From Campylobacter lari (GTDB lineage: Bacteria; Campylobacterota; Campylobacteria; Campylobacterales; Campylobacteraceae), in the NCBI RefSeq assembly GCF_004357905.1, contig NZ_SMTT01000001.1, positions 304,247 through 368,246 of the forward strand: a DNA stretch of 64,000 bases, read 5' to 3'. Numbering within the stretch: the stretch's first letter is position 1; every line of letters starts with the position of its first letter. Both the position numbers and the translations under genes were made by a program. Under the pieces are notes generated by a model. The model saw nothing but the letters and a program-made list of their open reading frames with translations. It made no database searches and had not been told where the DNA came from. Below, one piece after another: positions 1 through 7,799 of this stretch.

Positions 1-2
1 TT

Positions 3-850
3 CTAGTCATACTTGGTGGGATATTTTGGGCCATAAGTGGGGTTTTGGCTGAGTATTTGTTTAAAAATCATTATTCTGCTGAATGGGTAAGTTTTTATCG
101 TTTGCTTTTTACCGGCGTTATTTTAATAATTTTGGGTGTAAAAAATTTCAAACTAAAATTACTAAAGCAAAAAGAAGAACTTAGCTCTCTTTTAATTTTT
201 TCTATCTTTGGTTTATTGATAACTCAATATGGTTATTTTAAGGCTATTTATTATACCGATGCAGGAACTGCCACGATGATACAATACAACGCACCATTAA
301 TCATAATGCTTTTTATGTGTTTTAAAAATAAAATTTTACCTAAAAAAATAGAGCTAATCGCTTTGTTTTTAATACTTTTTGCCTTATTTTTACTTATAAC
401 AAATGGGGATATTAATGCATTAAAACTTGACATAAGAGGTGTTATTTGGGCTTTTTTTGGAGCTCTTGGAGTGGCATTTTATTCTTTGAGTGCTAGACTT
501 ATCATAGCAAAATATGGCTTATTTTTAATCATGGGTTTGGCTAGTTTATTTGCTTCTTTTTTGCTTTTTGTATTATTACAAGGAAATATCCCAAAACATG
601 ATTTTTCTTTAAATTCCTTTTTGGCTATGAGCGCGATTGTATTTATAGGTACAATAGGGGCTTTTTGTTTATATTTAAAAGGAGTTGAATTAATAGGGGC
701 TTTTAAAGCTAGTATGATAGCTTGTATAGAACCTGTGGCTGCTGCTTTTATGAGTTTTTTATTTTTAGGAACTATATTTATAGCGTAATTGATCTTTTTG
801 CTTTTGCTTTGATTATTCTTAGTGTGTTTTTAAATGCCAAAAAACACTAA
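3..850 (+). pseudogene. EamA/DMT-family exporter, 5' end outside window, frameshifted near its 3' end
   Basis: Multi-spanning inner-membrane protein of the drug/metabolite transporter (EamA) superfamily, probably exporting a small metabolite; the substrate is unknown. The reading frame is open from the window edge (LVILGGIFWAISGVLAEYLF...), so the real start lies upstream. The TTG at 45 is only the first start-like codon inside the window. The frame stops at 786-788, but the usual EamA C-terminus (VIDLFAFALIILSVFLNAKKH, then stop) continues in another frame from about 785 to 850. Reading through needs a net one-base loss or two-base gain around 783-788. No homopolymer sits there, so slip-strand switching is unlikely. 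Either the last helix is lost in this strain or the assembly has an error. The family call is solid; the pseudogene status is inference. Confidence 0.75.
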
Positions 851-854
851 GAAT
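815..854. terminator. Long palindrome, probable terminator between exporter and xerH
   Basis: Arms ATTCTTAGTG-TGTTTTT and AAAAAACACTAAGAAT flank a 7-base AAATGCC centre. The left arm overlaps the last codons of the shifted exporter frame. The two flanking genes converge here, which fits a bidirectional terminator, although no clean T-run follows either arm. Because it adjoins a Xer recombinase gene, a recombination site is a weaker alternative. Confidence 0.45.
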
Positions 855-884
855 AAGTGATTAAAAAATACTAGATAAAACTAT

Positions 885-1955
885 CTAGGTTCTATCGTGA
901 AGTTTTTTGGCTACCTCTGCAGCTAATTTTAGCTTTTCATTATCAAAGTGCGTATAAATTCTTGAAGTATTTAAACTCGCATGCCCTAGTGCTTCTTGGA
1001 CTAAAACTAAATCTTTTTGTTTTTTATAAAGTAGGGTAGCAAAAGTATGTCTTAACATATGGGCTCCATTTTTTTGCTTGCGAATTCCTGCTTTAAATAA
1101 AATTTGTTCTACTATACGCGAAACATAAGCTTGGGTTAGGGCTTTGCCATTGCGATTAACAAATAAAAGTCCATCATAAGAAAGATAATTTATCCTTACA
1201 TCTTTTAAAAGATGTTCTATAAGCTCTTTTTTAATCATCACAACGCGGTATTTATTACCTTTAGCTCTAATGCGTATAATATAAAGATCATTTTCTTCAC
1301 TAATATCTTTTAATTTTATATTAATAGCTTCACTAACCCTAATTCCTGTAAAAATGATGATTTTAATAATCAAGCGATTGCGTATGGTATTACTTTTAAA
1401 ATCTGTATTATCAATAGCATCTAAAAATTTACTCACTTCATCTTCACTCATATACTCAGGTAGCTTAACTCCTTTAGAGCCACTTACACCTGCCCAATTT
1501 TTAAGGTTGATATCAAAAATATGTGCTTTTTGATCTTCTTCATTTTGTTTATCTAAAAATGCAAAAAAATTAATCACAGCTATGCGGTAGTTTTTCTTAC
1601 TCGCATCAGACAAAGAAGCACTAATACTTGCTAAAATTTCTACTAAAAGCTCTTCATCGATTTGTTTTAGCGAATAAAGCTTATAAAATAACAAATACTC
1701 ATAAAGTTTTTTCAAAGGATTAAAATATGTATTTACACCGCTAAGTCCTGCATTTCTTGCTTTTTTTACATAAGCATCAAGCTCTTGTATATTTTTAACA
1801 CCCTTACTTAAGGCTAAATTTACTACAGCCAAGGCTTGGGGGTCTTTTAATTCTTTATTTGATAAAGAATTTAGTTTAAATTTCACATATCTACAAAGCC
1901 AAAATAAAAATGACTTTTCAAAATTTTCTTCACAATCTAGAGGATATTTCATCAC
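885..1955 (-). CDS. xerH: Tyrosine recombinase XerH
   Basis: Site-specific tyrosine recombinase of the single-Xer system of epsilonproteobacteria, which resolves chromosome dimers at difH. At 356 residues it is longer than XerC/XerD and fits XerH. The N-terminal SAM-like DNA-binding half is followed by the catalytic half: Arg206 (TGIRVSEA), Lys232, His299 and Arg302 (HMLRHTFA), His325 (LGHAS) and nucleophile Tyr334 (RIYTHF). All catalytic positions are present. It starts at GTG 1955 or ATG 1952; a GGAG sits 5 or 8 bases upstream respectively. The start overlaps the stop of the upstream racemase, so the two are co-transcribed. The family is certain; the XerH assignment rests on length and genus. 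Confidence 0.88.
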   Translation of the reverse strand: MMKYPLDCEENFEKSFLFWLCRYVKFKLNSLSNKELKDPQALAVVNLALSKGVKNIQELDAYVKKARNAGLSGVNTYFNPLKKLYEYLLFYKLYSLKQIDEELLVEILASISASLSDASKKNYRIAVINFFAFLDKQNEEDQKAHIFDINLKNWAGVSGSKGVKLPEYMSEDEVSKFLDAIDNTDFKSNTIRNRLIIKIIIFTGIRVSEAINIKLKDISEENDLYIIRIRAKGNKYRVVMIKKELIEHLLKDVRINYLSYDGLLFVNRNGKALTQAYVSRIVEQILFKAGIRKQKNGAHMLRHTFATLLYKKQKDLVLVQEALGHASLNTSRIYTHFDNEKLKLAAEVAKKLHDRT

Positions 1956-2635
1956 TCATTCTCCAAAGCTTTCAAAGTAGCCATTTTTGCATGAATATAT
2001 GCACTATCAAATAGCTTTTTAGAGCTTTCTTTTATAATCAAACCAAGTTCAGTACAACCCAAAATCACTCCTTGAATCTCCGGAAATTGAGCAATCAAAT
2101 CACATAAATATCTTTTTGATTTTTCATTTATAATACCTTTGCAAAGTTCATTAAAAATAATGTCATTAAGCTTTAAAATATCATCATTTTTGGGAATAAA
2201 AACTTCAATCTTTGAGTTAATTAAAAGTTGTTTATAAAAATCTTCTTGCATAGTGTATTTTGTCCCCAATAACAATACTTTATCGATATTTTGCTCTTGA
2301 AGTTCTAAAAGCATAGCTTTGGCTATATGTAAGATAGGAATTTGAATGTTTTTTTGTATATTTTCATAACATTTATGCATAGTATTAGTGCAAATTAATA
2401 TAAAATCAACTCCACTTTTTTGCAAAAGTAGGGCATGTTGGGTTAAAATTTCACTTGCTTTTTGCCAATCATTCTTTCGTTGACATTCTTCTATTTCTTC
2501 AAAATCAACGCTAGTTAAAACTATCTTGGCACTATGTAATTTTCCTAATTTTTCATTTGTTAATTTATTGATAATTTCATAATAACTAAGTGTGCTTTCA
2601 TAACTCATTCCGCCTATTAAACCTATGGTTTTCAA
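1952..2635 (-). CDS. Aspartate/glutamate racemase family protein
   Basis: Cofactor-independent amino-acid racemase of the Asp/Glu racemase superfamily, 227 residues, the usual length. The N-terminus MKTIGLIGGMSYEST is typical of aspartate racemases. Two catalytic-type cysteines lie in ICTNTMHK and LGCTELGLI. It probably interconverts L- and D-aspartate or glutamate in the cytoplasm, but specificity cannot be read from the sequence. Translation starts at TTG 2635, supported by AAAAGGA six to seven bases upstream and no better start nearby. It is the first gene of a two-gene unit with xerH, overlapping it by four bases. A -10-like TATAAT lies at 2664-2669. Confidence 0.8.
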   Translation of the reverse strand: MKTIGLIGGMSYESTLSYYEIINKLTNEKLGKLHSAKIVLTSVDFEEIEECQRKNDWQKASEILTQHALLLQKSGVDFILICTNTMHKCYENIQKNIQIPILHIAKAMLLELQEQNIDKVLLLGTKYTMQEDFYKQLLINSKIEVFIPKNDDILKLNDIIFNELCKGIINEKSKRYLCDLIAQFPEIQGVILGCTELGLIIKESSKKLFDSAYIHAKMATLKALENE

Positions 2636-2663
2636 TTTTTTTCCTTTTAAAATTAATATAAAA

Positions 2664-2669
2664 ATTATA
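2664..2669 (-). promoter_or_regulatory. -10 box for racemase-xerH
   Basis: Minus-strand TATAAT in an A/T-rich stretch about 30 bases upstream of the TTG start of the racemase. No clear -35 is visible, as is usual for Campylobacter sigma70 promoters. Confidence 0.5.
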
Positions 2670-2697
2670 AAAAAATCTTACTTAAAAAATATCAAGC

Positions 2698-2703
2698 TAT
2701 AAT
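2698..2703 (+). promoter_or_regulatory. -10 box for the 66-residue protein gene
   Basis: TATAAT preceded by GC, 25 bases upstream of the ATG at 2729. It lies back to back with the racemase promoter. Confidence 0.5.
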
Positions 2704-2728
2704 TATAAAAACAAAATAGGGTGATGAT

Positions 2729-2929
2729 ATGTTTTTTAAGAAAAAAACCGCGCAAAAGCAAGTAAAACAAAACAATATTTCAAAACAAGATAATACTTTA
2801 AATAACGACTTTGCACAAGAAAAAAGACTTTACGAATTTAGAGAAAATATGAAAAAACTTAGCAAAAATGAAAATAGTGCTAAACTTTTAGCAAAACAAC
2901 TTTCAAGATTAATTCAAAAATCCAAATAA
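2729..2929 (+). CDS. Small basic hypothetical protein
   Basis: I do not recognise this 66-residue protein. It is lysine- and glutamine-rich, with a basic N-terminus (MFFKKKTAQKQ) and a C-terminal half that looks helical (LYEFRENMKKLSKNE...LAKQLSRLIQKSK). It has no signal peptide, membrane segment or cysteine. It has its own -10 box and a GGGTGATGAT leader in ribosome-binding position, and it stands alone, divergent from the racemase and followed by a long gene-free gap. Soluble, possibly nucleic-acid- or protein-binding; that is only inference from its charge. Confidence 0.6.
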   Translation: MFFKKKTAQKQVKQNNISKQDNTLNNDFAQEKRLYEFRENMKKLSKNENSAKLLAKQLSRLIQKSK

Positions 2930-3349
2930 AATCAAAAACTCCACACAAGTTAAACTTTTGTATTAATTTCTTTTTTTACTCATCATTTTAACTTTTTTAG
3001 TCTATAAAAATATTTTAATTTAAACTTAATATATATGTAAAATTATATGATAAATAGTAAAATATTGAAATTATATATATTTTGTATTGAAAACTATAAT
3101 TTTCAAACTTTTATATTTATCTGTTTATACATAAGTAAAATATATTTAAAAATACCTATAATATAGTATTTAAAGCATTTTATTTTTTGGATGAAAATAA
3201 TTTATCCATAAAAAAATAAGTATAATTTTTTGAAAAATATTATAAGTTATTTTATGCAGTTATAAAAGACTAAAGATGTATATTTTTTATTTCAACTAAA
3301 TTTTAGTTTATATTTTTGCTTAAATAAATTTGAAGTTTAAAAATGTAGA
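2930..3349. other. 420-bp AT-rich gap without a gene
   Basis: No convincing coding frame in either strand; the stretch is almost entirely A and T. It lies between the 3' ends of two convergent genes. It holds several small inverted repeats: TTGAAAA/TTTTCAA at 3087-3106, a TTTTTTGGAT/ATCC-AT-AAAAAAA imperfect hairpin around 3181-3217, and AACTAAATTTTAGTT around 3294-3308. Some of these may terminate the flanking genes. An AT-rich decayed gene or an unrecognised small RNA cannot be excluded. Confidence 0.5.
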
Positions 3350-3841
3350 TTAGTTATTTTCTTGACTTTTAGGATAATCAAAAAACACAACTTCCCCACT
3401 GTGTTCTTTTATATCTTTAAATTCTTTTATATCAAATTGCATACATAAAATAGCAGAAGTTGGAAAGTTTTCTAAATCTATATGAGCTAGATACTCACAA
3501 AGTTCTTGCAATAAAGGATTGTGCATAATTAGCACTACCCTACTCTCTTTTGATTCTTTTATAAAATTTAACACATCCTTTAAATTACCATCATAAAAGC
3601 TTTTTTCTATCTTGATATCTTTTTCTTTTAAAGAAAAGCTTTTACAGAGTTTTTGTGCTGTTTTTATACAACGCTTAGCAGGACTTGAGATAATGCTTTG
3701 GGCTTTAAATTCTAAATCCTTAATCCTATAAATCATAGTTTTTAAATCATCTTTTCCACTAGAACTAAGTTCTCGTTGTAAATCTTGATCGTAATTTTCT
3801 TTTTGAGCTTTAGCATGACGAATAAAATAGATATATTTCAT
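3350..3841 (-). CDS. sixA: SixA-like histidine phosphatase
   Basis: Phosphohistidine phosphatase of the histidine-phosphatase superfamily, 163 residues, cytoplasmic. The catalytic RHG-type motif is at the N-terminus (FIRHAKA, Arg8-His9). A second conserved histidine lies in VLIMHNPLL, and an arginine in SSPAKRC. SixA proteins remove phosphate from histidine phosphotransfer domains in E. coli; the target here is unknown. The start overlaps the rhomboid gene stop by four bases (3838-3841), so the two form a unit transcribed leftwards. Confidence 0.8.
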   Translation of the reverse strand: MKYIYFIRHAKAQKENYDQDLQRELSSSGKDDLKTMIYRIKDLEFKAQSIISSPAKRCIKTAQKLCKSFSLKEKDIKIEKSFYDGNLKDVLNFIKESKESRVVLIMHNPLLQELCEYLAHIDLENFPTSAILCMQFDIKEFKDIKEHSGEVVFFDYPKSQENN

Positions 3842-4368
3842 CTTATAACCTTAAATTTACCCAAAGCATATCCACATATAAAGCCAAAAATATGTGCATA
3901 CCAAGCTATATTAACACCCATAAAAATAGGCACAAAACTCATTAATAATATAGCCACGATAAGTCCTTTGGTGGCGGTTTTATCCAAATATGCATAATAC
4001 CCCATTAAAACACATATAGCACCACTTGCACCCACTACATTTACAAAACTGCCATCAAAACTTAAATACACATAAAAAGCACTAAGCAAAGAGCAAAGAA
4101 TTCCACCGATTAAATAAAGCAGAGCAAATTTAAAACTTTTTAAGTATTTTTCAAGCATAGAACCAAATTGAAAAAGCACTATCATATTTAAAATCAAATG
4201 AGGCCAATTTCCATGCATAAATATTGAGCTTAAAATTTGCCAATAAAATCCTTGAAAAAAAAATAAATTTAAACCCAAAATAGTATCTAAATTTAAAGAA
4301 CCAAAATAAAGATAATTTACAAAAATAAATACAATAACATTAAAAGCGATTAAAAATGAAGCTACCAT
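3838..4368 (-). CDS. Rhomboid family intramembrane serine protease
   Basis: A 176-residue polytopic membrane protein with the minimal six-helix rhomboid core. The serine nucleophile is in GASG (Ser115), the histidine of the dyad in AWYAHIFGF (His159), and the oxyanion-side His/Asn in HLILNM (His57, Asn61). All catalytic residues are kept, so it should cleave transmembrane segments of partner proteins in the inner membrane. The substrate is not known. It is first in a two-gene unit with sixA and diverges from the PepSY-like gene. Confidence 0.85.
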   Translation of the reverse strand: MVASFLIAFNVIVFIFVNYLYFGSLNLDTILGLNLFFFQGFYWQILSSIFMHGNWPHLILNMIVLFQFGSMLEKYLKSFKFALLYLIGGILCSLLSAFYVYLSFDGSFVNVVGASGAICVLMGYYAYLDKTATKGLIVAILLMSFVPIFMGVNIAWYAHIFGFICGYALGKFKVIR

Positions 4369-4421
4369 TGCCCTACTTTGTATTTTTGATAATTATAACA
4401 AAAAGCTATTTAAATTCTAGC

Positions 4422-4454
4422 TTACACATAAAATTCACATTAATAAGATACAAT
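4422..4454 (+). promoter_or_regulatory. Promoter and direct repeat upstream of first PepSY-like gene
   Basis: TTACAC at 4422 and TTCACA at 4434 form a direct repeat 12 bases apart. A -10-like TACAAT is at 4449-4454, exactly 15 bases after the second repeat begins. The second PepSY-like gene (start 15991) has the same arrangement. Paired TTCAC-like repeats next to a -10 resemble sites for OmpR-type response regulators; that reading is inference. Confidence 0.45.
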
Positions 4455-4481
4455 ATCGTCAAAAATATAATAAGGTTAAAA

Positions 4482-4892
4482 ATGAAAAAACTAGCTTTAG
4501 CTTTTTTGATTAGTTTAAATACTCTTAATGCTGGTATAGTCATAGCACCTGATTCTTTGCCGGTAAATATCAAACAATTTATTAAAGATTACTTTAATGC
4601 AGAGATTGGTCTAGTAGAACAAGATGGATATTCTTACGAAATTTATTTAAGTGATGGAAGTGAAATTGAGTTTTCACTCAATGGAGAATTTAAAGAAGCT
4701 GAAAATTTCAGATCTTTAAATTATGCTATTTTGCCTTTAGCAATACAAAATACCATTAAAAATACCTATCCAAATGCAGCGATTATTGAAATAGAAAGAA
4801 AAATTTCATATTACAAAATAGAACTTAATAATCAAATGAAACTTTATATTGATGATAATGGGACTATTTTAAGACAAAAATTTGACGATTAA
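4482..4892 (+). CDS. PepSY-like periplasmic protein (paralogue 1)
   Basis: Exported protein of 136 residues with a Sec signal peptide (MKKLALAFLISLNTLNA, cleaved before GIVIAP) and a PepSY-like (beta-lactamase-inhibitor-like) fold: LPVNIKQFIKDYF, then a strand pattern ending in IEIERKISYYKIELNN. An open frame runs upstream to 4356, but ATG 4482 is chosen because it has AAGG upstream and begins the signal peptide. The gene at 15991 is a clear paralogue of the same length and ending (GQKFDD versus RQKFDD). Function is unknown; PepSY-type domains are usually periplasmic binding or inhibitory modules. Confidence 0.8.
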   Translation: MKKLALAFLISLNTLNAGIVIAPDSLPVNIKQFIKDYFNAEIGLVEQDGYSYEIYLSDGSEIEFSLNGEFKEAENFRSLNYAILPLAIQNTIKNTYPNAAIIEIERKISYYKIELNNQMKLYIDDNGTILRQKFDD

Positions 4893-4943
4893 AATTGTTT
4901 AAGATCAAATAAGCAAGTTTTAAATTTTCTTCTAAAAAAGGCT

Positions 4944-5024
4944 TTAACCCTTATCAAAACTTATAAAAATTTCAATTGCTCCGGTAGAATAAGGAGCTTT
5001 ATCATAGGCTCCGTATTGATTTTC
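4944..5024 (-). pseudogene. Possible gene remnant
   Basis: The minus strand carries a short protein-like frame, ENQYGAYDKAPYSTG followed by AIEIFISFDKG and a stop, with less A/T bias than its surroundings. Immediately upstream the frame is closed by a stop and the next 160 bases hold none longer. It looks like the surviving C-terminus of a degraded gene in the roughly 295-bp gap between the PepSY-like gene and ybeY. I do not recognise the family. Confidence 0.3.
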
Positions 5025-5187
5025 TCACCTTAAATATTGCTTTTACTTTGTTTGGACAAAATCATAATTAGTACTACTCTTTATCAAATTAGATAAACAA
5101 ATATCAAATTTTTCCTAAAATATTTAGTATAAATGTATTTTCATTATAGGTATATAACTCACACATAAGCTAAAATTTTTTAAATAT

Positions 5188-5598
5188 TTACTCCTCTTGC
5201 ACTCTTACTATCAGGCTTTTTGGTAGTTTAAAATATTCAATCCATTCTTGTTCTTTTTGTCTCATTTGTCCTTGATCTACCTCATGATCATATCCTTGTA
5301 AATGAAGCATAGCATGTATAAAAAGTAATGCCATCTCTTCTTCATTACTGTGTTTATACTCCATTGCTTTTTTACTTACTTCATCTAAATTTATCACAAT
5401 GCTACCAAGTAAATTTTCACAATTTTGCATCAAAGGAAAAGATAACACATCTGTAGTTTTATCTATACCTCTTTGACTAAAATTAATCTCACGCATAACT
5501 CTTTCATTTACCAAAACAAGCTCTATATTTTGATCGCTCATTTTCTGTGCTATTTTTTCAAGAAAAGAAATATCCATTTCTTCTTCACAAAAAATCAT
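5188..5598 (-). CDS. ybeY: Endoribonuclease YbeY
   Basis: Zinc-dependent endoribonuclease of 136 residues acting in 16S rRNA 3'-end maturation and ribosome quality control. The zinc site HxxxHxxxxxH is complete in HAMLHLQGYDHE (His95, His99, His105). DKTTDVLSFP is the other family signature. Single gene, divergent from queC across a 53-bp spacer. Confidence 0.93.
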   Translation of the reverse strand: MIFCEEEMDISFLEKIAQKMSDQNIELVLVNERVMREINFSQRGIDKTTDVLSFPLMQNCENLLGSIVINLDEVSKKAMEYKHSNEEEMALLFIHAMLHLQGYDHEVDQGQMRQKEQEWIEYFKLPKSLIVRVQEE

Positions 5599-5615
5599 TA
5601 TTATCCTTTTGATTT

Positions 5616-5621
5616 TATAAT
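5616..5621 (+). promoter_or_regulatory. -10 box for queC
   Basis: TATAAT 30 bases before the queC ATG, with TAAGGAAAAGC in between as the ribosome-binding site. The leader is too short for a preQ1 riboswitch. Confidence 0.5.
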
Positions 5622-5651
5622 TTCAAAATTATATCAAAATTAAGGAAAAGC

Positions 5652-6317
5652 ATGAAAAAAGCTCTTTGTATTATAAGTGGTGGTATGGATAGTACTTTAT
5701 GTGCATATTTAGCTAAAAAAGAAGGATATGAGATCATTGCTTTACATTTTGACTATAACCAACGCACCATGCTTAAAGAAAGGGAATGTTTTAATAAAAT
5801 TTGTGAAAAACTTAACATAAAAACAAAATATATTTTAGATGTGTCATTTATAGCAAATATTGGAGGAAACTCACTAACAGATTTAAATTTAGAAATTCCC
5901 AAAGAAAAACTACATGAAAAAGAAGTCCCAAACACCTATGTTCCTTTTAGAAATGGTATTTTTTTATCTATCGCAGGTGCTATAGCTGAAAAGGAAAATT
6001 GTGAAAGTATTTTTATAGGAGTGGTACAAGAAGATAGCAGTGGTTATCCTGATTGTAGTGCGAAATTTATACAAAAAGCTAATGAATTTATCAATGAAGG
6101 TACAACAAAAACTTGCAAAGTACAAATAAAAACCCCATTAGTTCATCTAAGTAAAGGACAAATAGTTGAATTAGCCCTAAAAGAAAAGGTAGCCTTAGAA
6201 TATACTTGGTCTTGCTATGAAAGAGGAGATAAAGCTTGTGGTAAATGTGATAGTTGTTTATTAAGACTAAAAGGCTTTAAAGAGGCTAATGTAAAAGATT
6301 TTATAGAATATGTTTAA
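5652..6317 (+). CDS. queC: 7-cyano-7-deazaguanine synthase QueC
   Basis: Converts 7-carboxy-7-deazaguanine to preQ0 with ATP and ammonia in queuosine biosynthesis. 221 residues. The N-terminal PP-loop is SGGMDST (9-15). The C-terminal zinc site is Cys188, Cys196, Cys199 and Cys202 ([16 protein letters not shown]). Substrate-region motif VPFRNGIF is also present. It stands alone, without queD or queE next to it. Confidence 0.95.
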   Translation: MKKALCIISGGMDSTLCAYLAKKEGYEIIALHFDYNQRTMLKERECFNKICEKLNIKTKYILDVSFIANIGGNSLTDLNLEIPKEKLHEKEVPNTYVPFRNGIFLSIAGAIAEKENCESIFIGVVQEDSSGYPDCSAKFIQKANEFINEGTTKTCKVQIKTPLVHLSKGQIVELALKEKVALEYTWSCYERGDKACGKCDSCLLRLKGFKEANVKDFIEYV

Positions 6318-6345
6318 AAATTTACTTTCATTTTATTTTAGTTTG

Positions 6346-6351
6346 TATAAT
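6346..6351 (+). promoter_or_regulatory. -10 box for yceI-like gene
   Basis: TATAAT in the 62-bp gap after queC, preceded by TTTG and followed 29 bases later by the ATG with TAAGGAG as ribosome-binding site. It indicates that the yceI-like gene has its own promoter. Confidence 0.55.
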
Positions 6352-6379
6352 TTGCTTTTTTAAACATTAAGGAGAAAAC

Positions 6380-6952
6380 ATGAAAAAAATATTATTTGGT
6401 TCATTTTTAGCTGCTTCGATTTTGGCAAGTAGTGCTTTGAGTAAAGAATTTAGCTTAGATAAAGCACACACAAATGTAGCTTTTAAAATCAAACATTTAC
6501 AAATTAGCAATGTAAATGGAAATTTTAAAGATTATGATGCAGTAATTGATTTTGATAGTGCTAAATTTGAATTTAACAAACTTCAAGCAAATATAAAAGT
6601 TGCTTCTATAAACACAGAAAATAAAGCAAGAGATGCACATTTACAACAAGATGATTTTTTTAAAGCAAAAACTCATCCAAACATTACTTTTACTATGAGT
6701 AAATATGAAAAAATCTCTAATGAAAAAGGTAAAATGTATGGCTCATTAAGTATTGCTGGAGTAAGCAAAGATGTTGTTTTAGATACTGAAATTGGCGGTG
6801 TTATTAAAACAGATAGTGGCAAAGAAAAAGCAGGTTTTACTCTACAAGGACAAATTAAAAGAAGTGATTTCAAATTTGCTCCTGATACTTCTAGCTTAAC
6901 ACTTAGCGATGAAGTACAAATTAGCATCGAAGCAGAAATCAACGAAAAATAA
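6380..6952 (+). CDS. YceI family periplasmic protein
   Basis: Secreted lipocalin-like protein of 190 residues. The signal peptide MKKILFGSFLAASILASSALS precedes the mature start KEFSLDKAHTNVAFKIKHL, the YceI signature. Further family features are TENKARDAHLQQDDFF and the C-terminal DEVQISIEAEI. YceI proteins bind long isoprenoids such as polyprenols or quinones in the periplasm; the ligand here is unknown. It has its own -10 and a strong terminator. Confidence 0.9.
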   Translation: MKKILFGSFLAASILASSALSKEFSLDKAHTNVAFKIKHLQISNVNGNFKDYDAVIDFDSAKFEFNKLQANIKVASINTENKARDAHLQQDDFFKAKTHPNITFTMSKYEKISNEKGKMYGSLSIAGVSKDVVLDTEIGGVIKTDSGKEKAGFTLQGQIKRSDFKFAPDTSSLTLSDEVQISIEAEINEK

Positions 6953-6958
6953 TACTAT

Positions 6959-6989
6959 AAAAGCATTTTACTTTTTGTAAAATGCTTTT
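6959..6989. terminator. Bidirectional rho-independent terminator
   Basis: Perfect 13-bp stem AAAAGCATTTTAC / GTAAAATGCTTTT with a TTTTT loop and A/T tracts on both sides. It lies between the convergent yceI-like and AcfC-like genes and can serve both. Confidence 0.85.
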
Positions 6990-6994
6990 GATTT

Positions 6995-7738
6995 TTATTT
7001 AGCTACCCAACCTTCTTTTTTCCAAATTTTTTGAGCTTCTTTACTTTGTGTAAATTTGATGAATTCAGCTACTTTTGGATTTTTTAAACCTTTTTGCGTT
7101 GGAACTATTTCAGCTGCTCTGTAAATGATTGAATTTTTATCCGCTAAAATAAATTTATTTTCTTTCTCTCCAACTGCTTTAATCCAATGTGTCCAAATGA
7201 TTAAAGCATCGATATTTTGATTATTTTTCCACTCATCAACCGCTGCTTTTGAATTTTTAGCATATACTTTAATGTTTTTTCTTAATTTTTCTAGGTTTTC
7301 AATTTTTCCTGTTTTTAAAGCCATATCCTCATATAAGCCAACCTGCCCTGCTCCATCAACCACCATAACATTAACACCATCTTTTAAAAGATCTTCAAAT
7401 TTTTTAATTTTTTTTGGATTATTTGCTCTTACAATCATACCCGAGCCTCTAGCATTTAAAACTTGAACATCTTCTATTTTGATTTGTTTTGGCATTGCTT
7501 TAACAAAACCATCCATCATAGAAGTATTACCTGAATAAATAATATCAGCATCTGTTTTTGCTTTTTTTATCCATTTAGGTGTTGGTCCTGCATTAATAAT
7601 AACTTTTTCTCCATGTTTTTCTTCAAATTGCTTAGCAAGCTCTTTCAAAACAGGAGCAGGACCACCTGGACCATAAACTAAAATTTCAGCATTTAATGCA
7701 GCTGCAGCAAATAAACTTAAAAATAAAAATTTTTTCAT
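6995..7738 (-). CDS. AcfC-like periplasmic substrate-binding protein
   Basis: Type-2 periplasmic binding protein of 247 residues with a signal peptide (MKKFLFLSLFAAAALNA). YGPGGPAPVLKELAKQFEEKHG and the motif GPTPKW resemble the accessory colonization factor AcfC of Vibrio and relate to molybdate/sulfate binders. SGNTSMM and NARGSGMIVRANNP are ligand-pocket segments of the family. No permease or ATPase gene is adjacent, so it is an orphan binding protein whose partner lies elsewhere or which works alone. The ligand is unknown, possibly an oxyanion or small organic anion. Confidence 0.75.
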   Translation of the reverse strand: MKKFLFLSLFAAAALNAEILVYGPGGPAPVLKELAKQFEEKHGEKVIINAGPTPKWIKKAKTDADIIYSGNTSMMDGFVKAMPKQIKIEDVQVLNARGSGMIVRANNPKKIKKFEDLLKDGVNVMVVDGAGQVGLYEDMALKTGKIENLEKLRKNIKVYAKNSKAAVDEWKNNQNIDALIIWTHWIKAVGEKENKFILADKNSIIYRAAEIVPTQKGLKNPKVAEFIKFTQSKEAQKIWKKEGWVAK

Positions 7739-7799
7739 ATTTTTTCCTTAAATTAATAAAATAAAATCGTAAATATATCTTTTTAAAGTTGATATTTTT

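Noticed and set aside
4356..4481. N-terminal extension of the first PepSY-like protein
   Set aside because: It precedes a complete signal peptide and covers the promoter; ATG 4482 has the ribosome-binding site.
5599..5651. preQ1 riboswitch before queC
   Set aside because: The space after the -10 box is only about 30 bases, with no suitable fold.
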